Shown piece by piece: positions 9,289-17,345 of a DNA stretch of 64,000 nucleotides. Where the stretch lies: positions 558,001 to 622,000 of the forward strand of contig NZ_FNVP01000001.1 in assembly GCF_900108015.1 (NCBI RefSeq), in the 5' to 3' direction. A program made the position numbers and the translations under genes. Numbering within the stretch: the stretch's first letter is position 1; each line of letters begins with the position of its first letter. This stretch comes from Flavobacterium urumqiense. Lineage in GTDB: Bacteria; Bacteroidota; Bacteroidia; Flavobacteriales; Flavobacteriaceae. A model generated the notes under the pieces. The model worked only from the letters and a program-made list of their open reading frames with translations. It searched no databases and was not told the DNA's origin.

Positions 9289-10902
9289 TTAAATATTTTT
9301 AGATAATGCATTCGCCAAAATCAAGGCATTATAAGCATTGATCATTTTTCCTGATTTTGAAGTATCAGCTGCCGATTTTTTCTCATTATTCTCCCCTAAT
9401 TCTACTGACGCTGGCAATGGTGTTCCAGAATCCATTAAGATTTGTTTTACTTGCTTTGCTGATAATTTAGGATAATAGGAACGAACTAATGCTGCAACTC
9501 CGGCTGCATTTGGCGAAGCCATAGATGTTCCCTGCTCGTATTTATATTTGTTATTTGGAACTGAAGCATAAATTTCCATTCCTGGAGCATATAAATCTAC
9601 ATTGATGGAACCGTAATTAGAAAATGGCGCCACCACAGTTGGGCCATAAACATTATTTAACGCTCCAACCGTAAGAACATTGCTGGCAAACTCGATTTTG
9701 TTGTCTTCAGAATCATTTGGAAAATTGATGTTTTTTTCTAAATCAATATCATTTCCATCGTTTCCAGATGCATGTACAAACAAGACATCTTTCTTTTCAG
9801 CATATTTTATAGCATCAAAAACCCATTGCTTGTGTGGAGAATAGCTTTTTCCAAAACTTCCGTTGATTACTTTCGCACCATTATCTACTGCATAACGTAT
9901 CGCTAAAGCAATGTCTTTATCGTATTCGTCACCATTAGGAACAGCTCTTACCGCCATAATTTCAACATTGTTAGCTACTCCGTCACCGCCAATACTGTTA
10001 TCTCTTACTTGCGCAATAATTCCTGCAACGTGGGTTCCGTGCAAGGCTTCTTCTTTATCCGGTCCGTAAACTACATTGTTACCGTATTTAGTGTCATTTA
10101 TGTCATCCGGATTATCACCAACTGATTTTCTACCGTTAAATTCTTTGTTTAAATTGTAATTTAATTGGTCGTAAACATATTTTCTGTATTCTTCGATATC
10201 AGCGCTAAATTTTGGACCTGACTGCGCAATAACACGAGTCATAATCATTTTGCTTTTATTCAAAGCTTCATCAGTAGTGACAATTGCGTTCAATTCTTCA
10301 AGAGTATAATTGTCTTTCTTTAAATAGGTTTGAATTGTTTTATTGGTATTCAAAAGAAAATCTACTTGTTGTTTCCCTTCCAATGCTTCTTTGTACTTCT
10401 TTTCATAATCCGCTTTAGCATTTTTATACGTCACTGAACCATCATCTGCTTTTTTCAAAATACGGGTCATCTCTAAATTTTCAAATCCCGAATCACCTAG
10501 GAAATTCCAACCGTGAATATCATCGATAAACCCATTTTTATCATCGTCAATTCCGTTACCAGCAATTTCTTTGGTATTGGTCCAAATCACTGATTTTAAG
10601 TCTTCATGATCAATATCAACTCCTGAATCCACAATTCCTACGATAACTTTTACCCCTTTTTTGTTTTTTAACAATTCGGAATATGCTTTATCAACGCTCA
10701 TTCCGGGAATCGTATCTTTCGCTAAATCTAAATGACTCCAGCGTTTTAATTTAGCATCACTTATTGGAGCAACTTTCTTAATAATTAGAGGAGAACTTAC
10801 TGTTATAGGCGCAGTAGTTTTAGAAACTTGTTTTTGAGCGCTACATGCCGTTAATGCAAAAAAAGCAATGGCAGAAAAATATATTGGTTTAATCGTATTC
10901 AT
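9289..10902 (-). CDS. Subtilisin-like S8 serine protease, lipoprotein (copy 1)
   Basis: A 537-residue protein. A lipobox (LTAC, Cys20) indicates export and lipid anchoring. The S8 triad is complete: Asp92 in VDSGVD, His288 in HGTHVAG, Ser460 in GTSMASP, with the oxyanion Asn381 in ASGND. About 195 residues separate Asp and His, against roughly 30 in subtilisin; the inserted stretch (about 135-260) is Lys/Glu-rich and helical. No C-terminal type IX sorting domain. It lies directly downstream of a close paralogue (11083-12708, same strand), a tandem duplication, with about 180 bp between them. Substrate unknown. Confidence 0.92.
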   Translation of the reverse strand: MNTIKPIYFSAIAFFALTACSAQKQVSKTTAPITVSSPLIIKKVAPISDAKLKRWSHLDLAKDTIPGMSVDKAYSELLKNKKGVKVIVGIVDSGVDIDHEDLKSVIWTNTKEIAGNGIDDDKNGFIDDIHGWNFLGDSGFENLEMTRILKKADDGSVTYKNAKADYEKKYKEALEGKQQVDFLLNTNKTIQTYLKKDNYTLEELNAIVTTDEALNKSKMIMTRVIAQSGPKFSADIEEYRKYVYDQLNYNLNKEFNGRKSVGDNPDDINDTKYGNNVVYGPDKEEALHGTHVAGIIAQVRDNSIGGDGVANNVEIMAVRAVPNGDEYDKDIALAIRYAVDNGAKVINGSFGKSYSPHKQWVFDAIKYAEKKDVLFVHASGNDGNDIDLEKNINFPNDSEDNKIEFASNVLTVGALNNVYGPTVVAPFSNYGSINVDLYAPGMEIYASVPNNKYKYEQGTSMASPNAAGVAALVRSYYPKLSAKQVKQILMDSGTPLPASVELGENNEKKSAADTSKSGKMINAYNALILANALSKNI

Positions 10903-11036
10903 TTATAAATTTTTAAAATTAAATGCGGGCCTAAATTATGTCTTTTTACAACAGAATATAGATGGATTAACACTCTGTTAAGATTTGACGAATGTAAAAA
11001 AATAAATGAAAGCGTTTTACAAATTGGTTAAAATAA

Positions 11037-11065
11037 AAATGGAAGGACAAATTGCCCTTCCATTT
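11037..11065 (-). terminator. Hairpin terminator after S8 protease gene 2
   Basis: AAATGGAAGG (11037-11046) pairs with CCTTCCATTT (11056-11065), followed on the minus strand by a T-rich stretch. Closely related to the hairpin at 9246-9270. Confidence 0.65.
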
Positions 11066-11082
11066 ATAAAAATTTGAAACTA

Positions 11083-12708
11083 TTATTTAGACATTTTTTC
11101 TGCCATCAGTAAAGCATTGTAAGCATTTACTATTTTTCCTGATTTAGAAAGCGCGGTAAAAGAGCGCGTGTCAGCAGCTTTTCCTCCAACAATAACATCT
11201 GTTGTGATCGCCACTCCTGAATCCATCAAAATGTGTTTTACTTGTTGCGCGGATAATTTTGGGTAATATGAACGAATTAATGCCGCAACTCCGGCAACAT
11301 TAGGCGAAGCCATTGAGGTCCCTTGAAGGTATTTGTAAGTGTCATTTGGTGTTGTAGCGTAAATTTTTACTCCTGGAGCAAAAACGTCTACATTAACTTT
11401 TCCAATATTAGAAAATCGTGCAACGACTTTGTTTCCGTATTCAAAGTTTAATGCTCCAATTGTGATTACATTGTCAGCAAACTCCGTTACTTTGTCTTCA
11501 GAATCGTTAGGAAAATTGTTTTCAGTATCGATATCTTTTGCATCATTCCCAGCTGCATGAACAATTAACACATCTTTTTTCTCGGCATATTTGATCGCAT
11601 CATAAACCCATTGTTTATGTGGTGAAAAGCTTTTTCCAAAACTTCCGTTAATTACTTTGGCACCGTTATCAACTGCGTAACGAATTCCAAGTGCAATATC
11701 TTTATCGTACTCATCTCCGTCTGGTACAGCACGAACAGTTAAGATTTCAACGTTGTTAGCTATTCCGTCTCCACCTAATGTGTTGTTTCTAGTTTGAGCA
11801 ACAATTCCGGCAACGTGCGTTCCATGAAGAATTTCATTCTTGTCTGGTCCCATAACATTGTTATTTCCGTATTTTGTGTCGGTTATATCTTCTGGGTTAT
11901 CACCCACAACTTTTCTATAATCGGTTTTTAGGTTGTCCCCGTTTAGAAGTGCATTAAAACCATCCAATTGTTTTTGTACCGCAACTTTCAGGTCTGCAAT
12001 TGGCAAATTATACGAAAGCATTTGTTGCATCGCAGCTTTGCTTTTTTGCATTTCTGGCTCTTGTGAAACAATTGCTTTCACCTCATCAATTGTGTAAACT
12101 GATTTTCCAAAATATTTTACCAAAGTAGCATCGCTTTCATTTAGGGTTGCAATCATTTGTTCCGTTCGGGCTTTTCCCATTGTAGCATCGGCAATCTTTT
12201 TATCATTTAACGCTTTTGCCGCTTGATATGTTACTTCATCAACTAGGTTTTTATTTTTGATGATTCGTTCGTATTCCAAATTCTCTTTGGTGATATTTCC
12301 AAGGAAATTCCAACCGTGAATATCATCGATATATCCGTTTTTGTCATCGTCAATTCCGTTTCCGGCAATTTCTTTTTTATTGGTCCAAACTACAGATTTC
12401 AAATCTTGATGTTCGATATCCACTCCTGAATCTACAATTCCAACAATAACTTTTACTCCTTTTTTATTTTTCAATAATTCGGCGTAGGCTCTGTCAACGC
12501 TCATTCCTGGAATAGTATCTTTTACGATATCTAAATGACTCCAACGTTTTAAATCGTTTTCATTTATAGGGGCCTTTTTAGTAATGTTTAAAGGTGCACT
12601 TATGGCTGTAAGTGCTGAATTAGAATTAGAAATTTGCTTTGAAGCGCCACATCCTGCTAGAATTAAAAGTGCAAATGCAGATAAATAAATTGGTTTAATA
12701 CTATTCAT
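11083..12708 (-). CDS. Subtilisin-like S8 serine protease, lipoprotein (copy 2)
   Basis: A 541-residue paralogue of the protease at 9289. The lipobox is LAGC (Cys20). The triad is Asp93 in VDSGVD, His295 in HGTHVAG and Ser465 in GTSMASP; Asn388 in AAGND. The two copies are near-identical around the triad and in the N-terminal MNxIKPIYxSA segment, but differ strongly in the Asp-His insertion (about 140-265), which suggests relaxed or diversifying change there. No frameshift is seen in either copy. Both are predicted to be anchored facing the periplasm or cell surface. Confidence 0.92.
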   Translation of the reverse strand: MNSIKPIYLSAFALLILAGCGASKQISNSNSALTAISAPLNITKKAPINENDLKRWSHLDIVKDTIPGMSVDRAYAELLKNKKGVKVIVGIVDSGVDIEHQDLKSVVWTNKKEIAGNGIDDDKNGYIDDIHGWNFLGNITKENLEYERIIKNKNLVDEVTYQAAKALNDKKIADATMGKARTEQMIATLNESDATLVKYFGKSVYTIDEVKAIVSQEPEMQKSKAAMQQMLSYNLPIADLKVAVQKQLDGFNALLNGDNLKTDYRKVVGDNPEDITDTKYGNNNVMGPDKNEILHGTHVAGIVAQTRNNTLGGDGIANNVEILTVRAVPDGDEYDKDIALGIRYAVDNGAKVINGSFGKSFSPHKQWVYDAIKYAEKKDVLIVHAAGNDAKDIDTENNFPNDSEDKVTEFADNVITIGALNFEYGNKVVARFSNIGKVNVDVFAPGVKIYATTPNDTYKYLQGTSMASPNVAGVAALIRSYYPKLSAQQVKHILMDSGVAITTDVIVGGKAADTRSFTALSKSGKIVNAYNALLMAEKMSK

Positions 12709-12784
12709 TGAAAATTATGTTAAGTTTTAATATTTGTCTAAACTATATTATTTTGTTACAAAAATTTTTAGGTTTAACCTTGTT

Positions 12785-13642
12785 TTAAAAAATATCATCA
12801 CACGTAAATCGTTCCTTCAAGCGAACTCCTTTTTCCGTTTTTTCTACGGTAATAATTTCGTTATGCGCATCGTGTTCTAAAAATAAATAGTGATTATTAT
12901 CAGCCGCTACATTTAGGAATTTTGCTTTTTCGGGCATAGTCAATAATGGTCTAGTGTCATAACCCATCACATAAGGAATAGGAACGTGTCCGGCTGTCGC
13001 CAATAAATCAGCACAAAAAACAATCGTTTTATCCTGATATTGAATTTGAGGAAGCATCTGTTTCTCGGTGTGACCATCAGCAAAGAAAATACCAAAACCC
13101 AATTCCGATTTTTCAAGAAAATCGCCTTCGGGTCTTTTGATGAAATTCAACTGGCCGCTTTCCTGCATTGGTAAAATATTCTCTGATAGAAAAGATGCTT
13201 TTTCTCTGAGATTTGGTTTTGTAGCCCACTCCCAGTGACTGTCGTTACTCCAGAATTTAGCGTTTTTAAACGCCGGTTCGTAGCCCGTTTTGTCGTTATT
13301 CCATTGTACGCTACCACCGCAATGGTCAAAATGCAAATGCGTCATAAAAACATCCGTAATATCATCGCGATGAAAGCCAAATTTAGCTAACGATTTATCC
13401 ATGGAATGCGCTCCCCAAAGCGAATAATACCCAAAAAATTTATCGGATTGTTTGTTTCCCATTCCGGTATCAATCAAAATTAATTGGTTTCCATCTTCAA
13501 TTAATAAACAGCGGGCAGCAATGTCAATTAAATTATTTTCATCTGCAGGATTTGTTTTATTCCAAATGGTTTTTGGCACAACACCAAACATAGCGCCTCC
13601 ATCAAGTTTAAAATTTCCAGTTTCAATAGGATATAGTTTCAT
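12785..13642 (-). CDS. MBL-fold metallo-hydrolase
   Basis: A 285-residue metallo-beta-lactamase superfamily protein. The zinc-binding motif THLHFDHCGG is complete, with DTGMG before it, a later DGHTEKQ His and a final LEHDAHNE. There is no signal peptide. The family resemblance is to AHL-lactonase-like or generic MBL hydrolases, but specificity cannot be read from the sequence. It is on the minus strand, 76 bp upstream of the second S8 protease gene and divergent from the SUF locus. No clear terminator separates it from the protease gene. Confidence 0.88.
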   Translation of the reverse strand: MKLYPIETGNFKLDGGAMFGVVPKTIWNKTNPADENNLIDIAARCLLIEDGNQLILIDTGMGNKQSDKFFGYYSLWGAHSMDKSLAKFGFHRDDITDVFMTHLHFDHCGGSVQWNNDKTGYEPAFKNAKFWSNDSHWEWATKPNLREKASFLSENILPMQESGQLNFIKRPEGDFLEKSELGFGIFFADGHTEKQMLPQIQYQDKTIVFCADLLATAGHVPIPYVMGYDTRPLLTMPEKAKFLNVAADNNHYLFLEHDAHNEIITVEKTEKGVRLKERFTCDDIF

Positions 13643-13761
13643 TTTTTACTTTTTTTCAATATATAACAAATTTAGGAAATACAGTGAACCAAAATAGGTT
13701 TTTTCTATTTTATGATTAGTTATATAAATGTTATCAATTATGGAAAAAGGTTTTTATATAG

Positions 13762-13769
13762 TATCTTTG
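13762..13769 (+). promoter_or_regulatory. TAnnTTTG promoter element for the SUF operon
   Basis: TATCTTTG lies 31 bases before the ATG of the IscA-like gene. The -33 TTTG is not clear. Given the position, this is the likely start of the sufA/B-to-D transcript. Confidence 0.45.
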
Positions 13770-13800
13770 TCGTTAATTTAGACAAAATCAAAATAACGAT

Positions 13801-14130
13801 ATGATAAAAGTTTCTGATACTGCAAAAAAGAAAATCATCGATCTAATGAAAGATGATGGTTTTGATGCTGCAATCGACTACGTAAGAGTTGGTGTAAAAA
13901 GCGGCGGATGTTCTGGATTATCTTATGATTTAAAATTTGATAAAACAAAAAGCGAAGATGATAAAATCTTCATTGATAACGATATAACGATTGCCGTAGA
14001 AAAAAAATCGTTCCTCTATTTAGCCGGGACAATTTTAGAATTCTCAGGAGGAATTAATGGTAAAGGGTTTGTTTTTAATAATCCAAATGCGAATAGAACT
14101 TGTGGATGCGGAGAATCATTTTCTCTGTAA
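13801..14130 (+). CDS. HesB/IscA-type iron-sulfur carrier (SufA-like)
   Basis: A 109-residue A-type carrier that accepts Fe-S clusters from the SufBCD scaffold and passes them to target proteins. The three ligand cysteines are present: Cys37 in SGGCSGLSYDL, and Cys101 and Cys103 in the C-terminal CGCGESF. Its length is normal for the family. It is the first gene of the SUF operon, 18 bp ahead of sufB. SufA and IscA cannot be told apart by motif; the context favours a SUF role. Confidence 0.93.
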   Translation: MIKVSDTAKKKIIDLMKDDGFDAAIDYVRVGVKSGGCSGLSYDLKFDKTKSEDDKIFIDNDITIAVEKKSFLYLAGTILEFSGGINGKGFVFNNPNANRTCGCGESFSL

Positions 14131-14148
14131 AACATTAAAAAAAAAAAT

Positions 14149-15597
14149 ATGTCAAAATATACCGAAGACGACTTAAAAATCGAACTCGAAACTAAAGAAT
14201 ATGAATACGGATTTTACACCGACTTAGAATCAGAAACGTTTCCTGTTGGTTTAAATGAAGATATCGTTCGCGCTATTTCACAAAAAAAAGGAGAACCTCA
14301 ATGGATGACCGATTGGCGCCTTGAGGCTTTTCGTGCTTGGGAGCAAATGACAGAGCCTGAATGGGCTAATGTGCATTACACCAAACCAGATTTTCAGGCT
14401 ATTTCTTATTATTCAGCGCCAAAAGCCGTGGATCCTAATAAAACATTGGACGATGTAGATCCTGAACTTTTAGAAATGTACAAAAAGTTAGGTATCTCTG
14501 TCGATGAGCAAAAGATGATGAATAATGTAGCGATGGATATTGTCGTTGATTCAGTTTCTGTAGCGACTACTTTCAAGAAAACATTAGGCGAAAAAGGAAT
14601 TATCTTTATGAGTATTTCTGAAGCCATAAAAGAACATCCAGAATTAGTTCGAAAATATTTAGGAACCGTTGTACCGCAAAAAGACAACTTTTATGCCGCG
14701 CTGAATTCGGCCGTTTTCTCTGACGGATCTTTCTGTTATATTCCTAAAGGCGTTCGTTGCCCAATGGAACTTTCTACTTATTTTAGAATCAATCAAGCAG
14801 GAACTGGGCAGTTTGAAAGAACATTATTAATTGCCGATGAAGGCAGTTATGTAAGTTACCTTGAAGGTTGTACCGCTCCAAGTCGTGATGAAAACCAGTT
14901 GCACGCTGCGGTAGTGGAATTAATCGCTTTAGACGATGCCGAAATCAAATATTCAACCGTACAAAACTGGTATCCTGGAAATAAAGAAGGAAAAGGTGGT
15001 GTTTTCAATTTTGTAACTAAAAGAGGAATTTGCGAGAAAAACGCGAAAATTTCTTGGACACAAGTAGAAACCGGTTCCGCTATAACTTGGAAATACCCAT
15101 CCGTTATTTTAAAAGGAGACAATTCAACAGGCGAATTTTATTCGATTGCCGTAACCAATAATTTTCAACAAGCGGATACGGGAACAAAAATGATCCATTT
15201 AGGTAAAAATACTAAATCGACCATTATTTCTAAAGGAATTTCTGCCGGAAAATCACAAAACAGCTATAGAGGTTTAGTTAAAATTGGACCAAATGCAGAT
15301 AATGCTAGAAACTTTTCGCAATGCGACTCCTTATTAATGGGAAACAATTGCGGAGCGCATACTTTCCCTTATATCGAAAGTAAAAACCCATCGGCAAAAA
15401 TCGAACATGAGGCTACTACAAGTAAAATTGGAGAAGACCAAGTTTTCTATTGCAACCAACGTGGAATTCCAACTGAAAAAGCTATTGCGTTAATCGTAAA
15501 CGGTTTCAGTAAAGATGTATTGAATAAGTTACCAATGGAATTCGCAGTAGAAGCACAAAAATTATTAGAAATTTCGTTAGAAGGTTCTGTAGGTTAA
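14149..15597 (+). CDS. sufB: Fe-S cluster scaffold protein SufB
   Basis: A 482-residue SufB. The conserved stretch [28 protein letters not shown] and the C-terminal core [21 protein letters not shown] are visible (quoted as landmarks around residues 230-258 and 420-445). SufB forms the scaffold with SufC and SufD on which [4Fe-4S] clusters are built in the cytoplasm. Length and ends are typical. It follows the carrier gene by 18 bp. The next core gene, sufC, is normally adjacent but here is 498 bp away, separated by a toxin-antitoxin pair. Confidence 0.97.
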   Translation: MSKYTEDDLKIELETKEYEYGFYTDLESETFPVGLNEDIVRAISQKKGEPQWMTDWRLEAFRAWEQMTEPEWANVHYTKPDFQAISYYSAPKAVDPNKTLDDVDPELLEMYKKLGISVDEQKMMNNVAMDIVVDSVSVATTFKKTLGEKGIIFMSISEAIKEHPELVRKYLGTVVPQKDNFYAALNSAVFSDGSFCYIPKGVRCPMELSTYFRINQAGTGQFERTLLIADEGSYVSYLEGCTAPSRDENQLHAAVVELIALDDAEIKYSTVQNWYPGNKEGKGGVFNFVTKRGICEKNAKISWTQVETGSAITWKYPSVILKGDNSTGEFYSIAVTNNFQQADTGTKMIHLGKNTKSTIISKGISAGKSQNSYRGLVKIGPNADNARNFSQCDSLLMGNNCGAHTFPYIESKNPSAKIEHEATTSKIGEDQVFYCNQRGIPTEKAIALIVNGFSKDVLNKLPMEFAVEAQKLLEISLEGSVG

Positions 15598-15617
15598 TCT
15601 TTTAAATTTAAATAGTT

Positions 15618-15821
15618 ATGGACTTTATTTTAAAAAATGTAAAGAAAAAAGATTTTCCAGTCTTAAAATCATTGGCAAAATCACTTGGATTTGAAATTAT
15701 AAAACAAGAAAAATCATACAACCCTGAGTTTGTAAAAGAAATTTTAGAAGCAGAACAAAGTATTAAAGACGGGAAAGGGATAAAAATGACGATGGAAGAA
15801 ATACGTGCTTTATGCAAATAG
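15618..15821 (+). CDS. Antitoxin of a type II module (DUF2683-like)
   Basis: A 67-residue protein starting MDFILKNVKKKDFPVLKSLAK, with a C-terminal helix KMTMEEIRALCK. Size, charge pattern and the 10-bp overlap with a YoeB-type toxin identify it as the antitoxin; this N-terminal form matches the DUF2683 family as I recall it. It would neutralise the toxin and probably repress its own promoter. It lies 20 bp after sufB in the same direction, so it is likely co-transcribed with the SUF genes. No promoter of its own is evident. Confidence 0.82.
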   Translation: MDFILKNVKKKDFPVLKSLAKSLGFEIIKQEKSYNPEFVKEILEAEQSIKDGKGIKMTMEEIRALCK

Positions 15822-16084
15822 TATTTACGACTAAAGCAAAAAAAGATTTAGATTTTTGGATTAAATCTGGAAATAAAAACATCTTAAATAAAATCACAGA
15901 TTTAATAGAGGACATTCAACTACATCCTTTTGAAGGAATCGGAAAGCCGGAACAATTGAAATACCAACTTTCTGGAAAATGGTCAAGAAGAATAAATGAA
16001 GAACATCGCATTATATATAAAGTTATCGAAGAAAATACAATTGAAATATTAGACATTTTATCACTAAAAGGTCATTACGAATAA
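15812..16084 (+). CDS. YoeB/Txe-type mRNA interferase toxin
   Basis: A 90-residue RelE-superfamily toxin: QIVFTTKAKKDLDFWIKSG at the start, then HPFEGIGKPEQLK, the strongly conserved GKWSRRINEEHRIIYKV, and an end LKGHYE close to the typical HY tail. YoeB toxins bind the ribosomal A site and cut mRNA. The start overlaps the antitoxin gene by 10 bp (coupled translation). Only 11 bp separate its stop from sufC. The presumed catalytic Glu, Arg and His/Tyr residues are all present, so the toxin looks functional. Confidence 0.9.
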   Translation: MQIVFTTKAKKDLDFWIKSGNKNILNKITDLIEDIQLHPFEGIGKPEQLKYQLSGKWSRRINEEHRIIYKVIEENTIEILDILSLKGHYE

Positions 16085-16095
16085 ACAAAGACAAT

Positions 16096-16848
16096 ATGTT
16101 AAGTATAAAAAATTTACATGCCTCTATTGGGGATAAAGAAATATTAAAAGGGATTAACCTCGAAGTAAAAGCAGGAGAAATTCACGCGATAATGGGACCA
16201 AACGGTGCCGGAAAAAGTACGTTAGCGTCCATCATTGCTGGAAACGAAAACTACGAAGTAACCGCAGGTGAAATCTCTTTAGACGGAGAAGACCTTTCTG
16301 AATTGGCACCAGAGGAAAGAGCACACAAAGGAGTTTTTCTTTCGTTCCAATATCCAGTGGAGATCCCAGGAGTTTCGGTAACGAATTTCATGAGAACAGC
16401 CATCAACGAAACGCGTAAAGCAAACGGTCTGGAGGAAATGCCGGCTAAAGATATGCTGAAAGTGATTCGTGAAAAATCAGAATTATTAGAAATCGACAGA
16501 AAATTTCTTTCTCGTTCTCTAAACGAAGGTTTTTCTGGTGGAGAAAAAAAACGTAACGAGATTTTCCAAATGGCGATGTTGGAACCAAAATTGGCAATTC
16601 TTGATGAAACTGATTCTGGACTTGATATTGATGCGTTAAGGATTGTTGCAAATGGCGTTAACAAACTAAAAAGTGACAAAAATGCAATCGTAGTTATAAC
16701 GCACTACCAAAGATTATTAGACTATATCGTTCCTGATTTTGTTCACGTATTGTACAACGGAAAAATTGTAAAATCCGGCGGAAAAGAATTAGCACACGAA
16801 TTGGAAGAAAAAGGATACGATTGGATTAAACAAGAACAAGAAGCTTAA
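16096..16848 (+). CDS. sufC: Fe-S assembly ATPase SufC
   Basis: A 250-residue ABC-type ATPase without membrane domain. Walker A is GPNGAGKST, the signature is NEGFSGGEKKRNEI, and Walker B is LAILDETDSGLD, followed by the SufC-typical TDSGLDIDALRIVANGVN. SufC powers conformational change in the SufB2C2 / SufBC2D scaffold. It starts 11 bp after the toxin gene. The next gene in line, sufD, is displaced by about 500 bp of inserted sequence carrying a four-helix-bundle gene. Confidence 0.97.
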   Translation: MLSIKNLHASIGDKEILKGINLEVKAGEIHAIMGPNGAGKSTLASIIAGNENYEVTAGEISLDGEDLSELAPEERAHKGVFLSFQYPVEIPGVSVTNFMRTAINETRKANGLEEMPAKDMLKVIREKSELLEIDRKFLSRSLNEGFSGGEKKRNEIFQMAMLEPKLAILDETDSGLDIDALRIVANGVNKLKSDKNAIVVITHYQRLLDYIVPDFVHVLYNGKIVKSGGKELAHELEEKGYDWIKQEQEA

Positions 16849-16852
16849 AATT

Positions 16853-17341
16853 AAAATAGTCAAAAGTCTAAGGTCATAAAGTCAAAAGAAAAAAGTAATT
16901 GGGAAATTTAATTCTTTCGAAGAAATTAATTCTTGGCAAAAAGCAAGAGTTTTTAATAAAAGAATTTACCAAATTACTGAAAATACAAATTTCAAGAAAG
17001 ACTTTGATTTCATTAGACAAATTAGACGAGCTTCAATTTCTACATCATCAAATATCGCTGAAGGTTTTGAGAGAAATACTGACAAAGAGTTTGTTTACTT
17101 TTTATACGTTGTAAAAGCTTCCGCTGGAGAAGTTCGTTCTCAATTATATTTAGCATTTGATTTAGATTATATTACTAATGAAGAATTTGAAAAACTTTTA
17201 GAATCAGTAACAGAAATATCAAAATTGTTAAGTGGTTTTATTAAATATTTATCAAAAGGCTAAATTTTGAAAGTCTAAAATTCGAAAATTTCCACACATT
17301 CGACTTTTAGACATTCGACTTTAAGACTTTAAGACTTAAAT
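16853..17341. repeat. Imperfect inverted AAGTCTAA-type repeats flanking the four-helix-bundle gene
   Basis: The left arm (about 16853-16888) carries AGTCAAAAGTCTAAGG and AAAGTCAAAAG. The right arm (about 17268-17341) carries AAGTCTAAAA, CGACTTTTAGACATTCGACT and three GACTTTAA-like octamers. The right arm read in reverse complement resembles the left arm over about 40 bases with gaps, so the arms could pair in RNA. The arms start 5 bp after sufC and end 5 bp before sufD. Confidence 0.5.
16898..17263 (+). CDS. Four helix bundle protein (23S rRNA intervening-sequence type), no ATG start
   Basis: The frame ending at TAA 17261-17263 encodes about 121 residues: FNSFEEINSWQKAR, FDFIRQIRRASISTSSNIAEGFER, FVYFLYVVKASAGEVRSQLY. 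This is the signature of the four-helix-bundle family first seen inside intervening sequences of bacterial 23S rRNA genes. The frame is closed upstream by TAA at 16877-16879 and contains no ATG, GTG or TTG before the conserved region. The only near-start is ATT at 16898, giving I-G-K-F-N-S. Either it uses a rare start or it has lost its start codon. The rest of the frame is intact. It lies between sufC and sufD. Function unknown. Confidence 0.75.
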   Translation: MGKFNSFEEINSWQKARVFNKRIYQITENTNFKKDFDFIRQIRRASISTSSNIAEGFERNTDKEFVYFLYVVKASAGEVRSQLYLAFDLDYITNEEFEKLLESVTEISKLLSGFIKYLSKG

Positions 17342-17345
17342 TAAA

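Noticed and set aside
9246..11065. The similar hairpins after the S8 genes as insertion-sequence ends
   Set aside because: They lie just after each gene's stop and have T runs on the coding strand; duplicated terminators are the simpler explanation.
16899..17114. A plus-strand frame (starting at TTG) between sufC and sufD
   Set aside because: It is a shadow of the four-helix-bundle frame, which matches a known family and is preferred.
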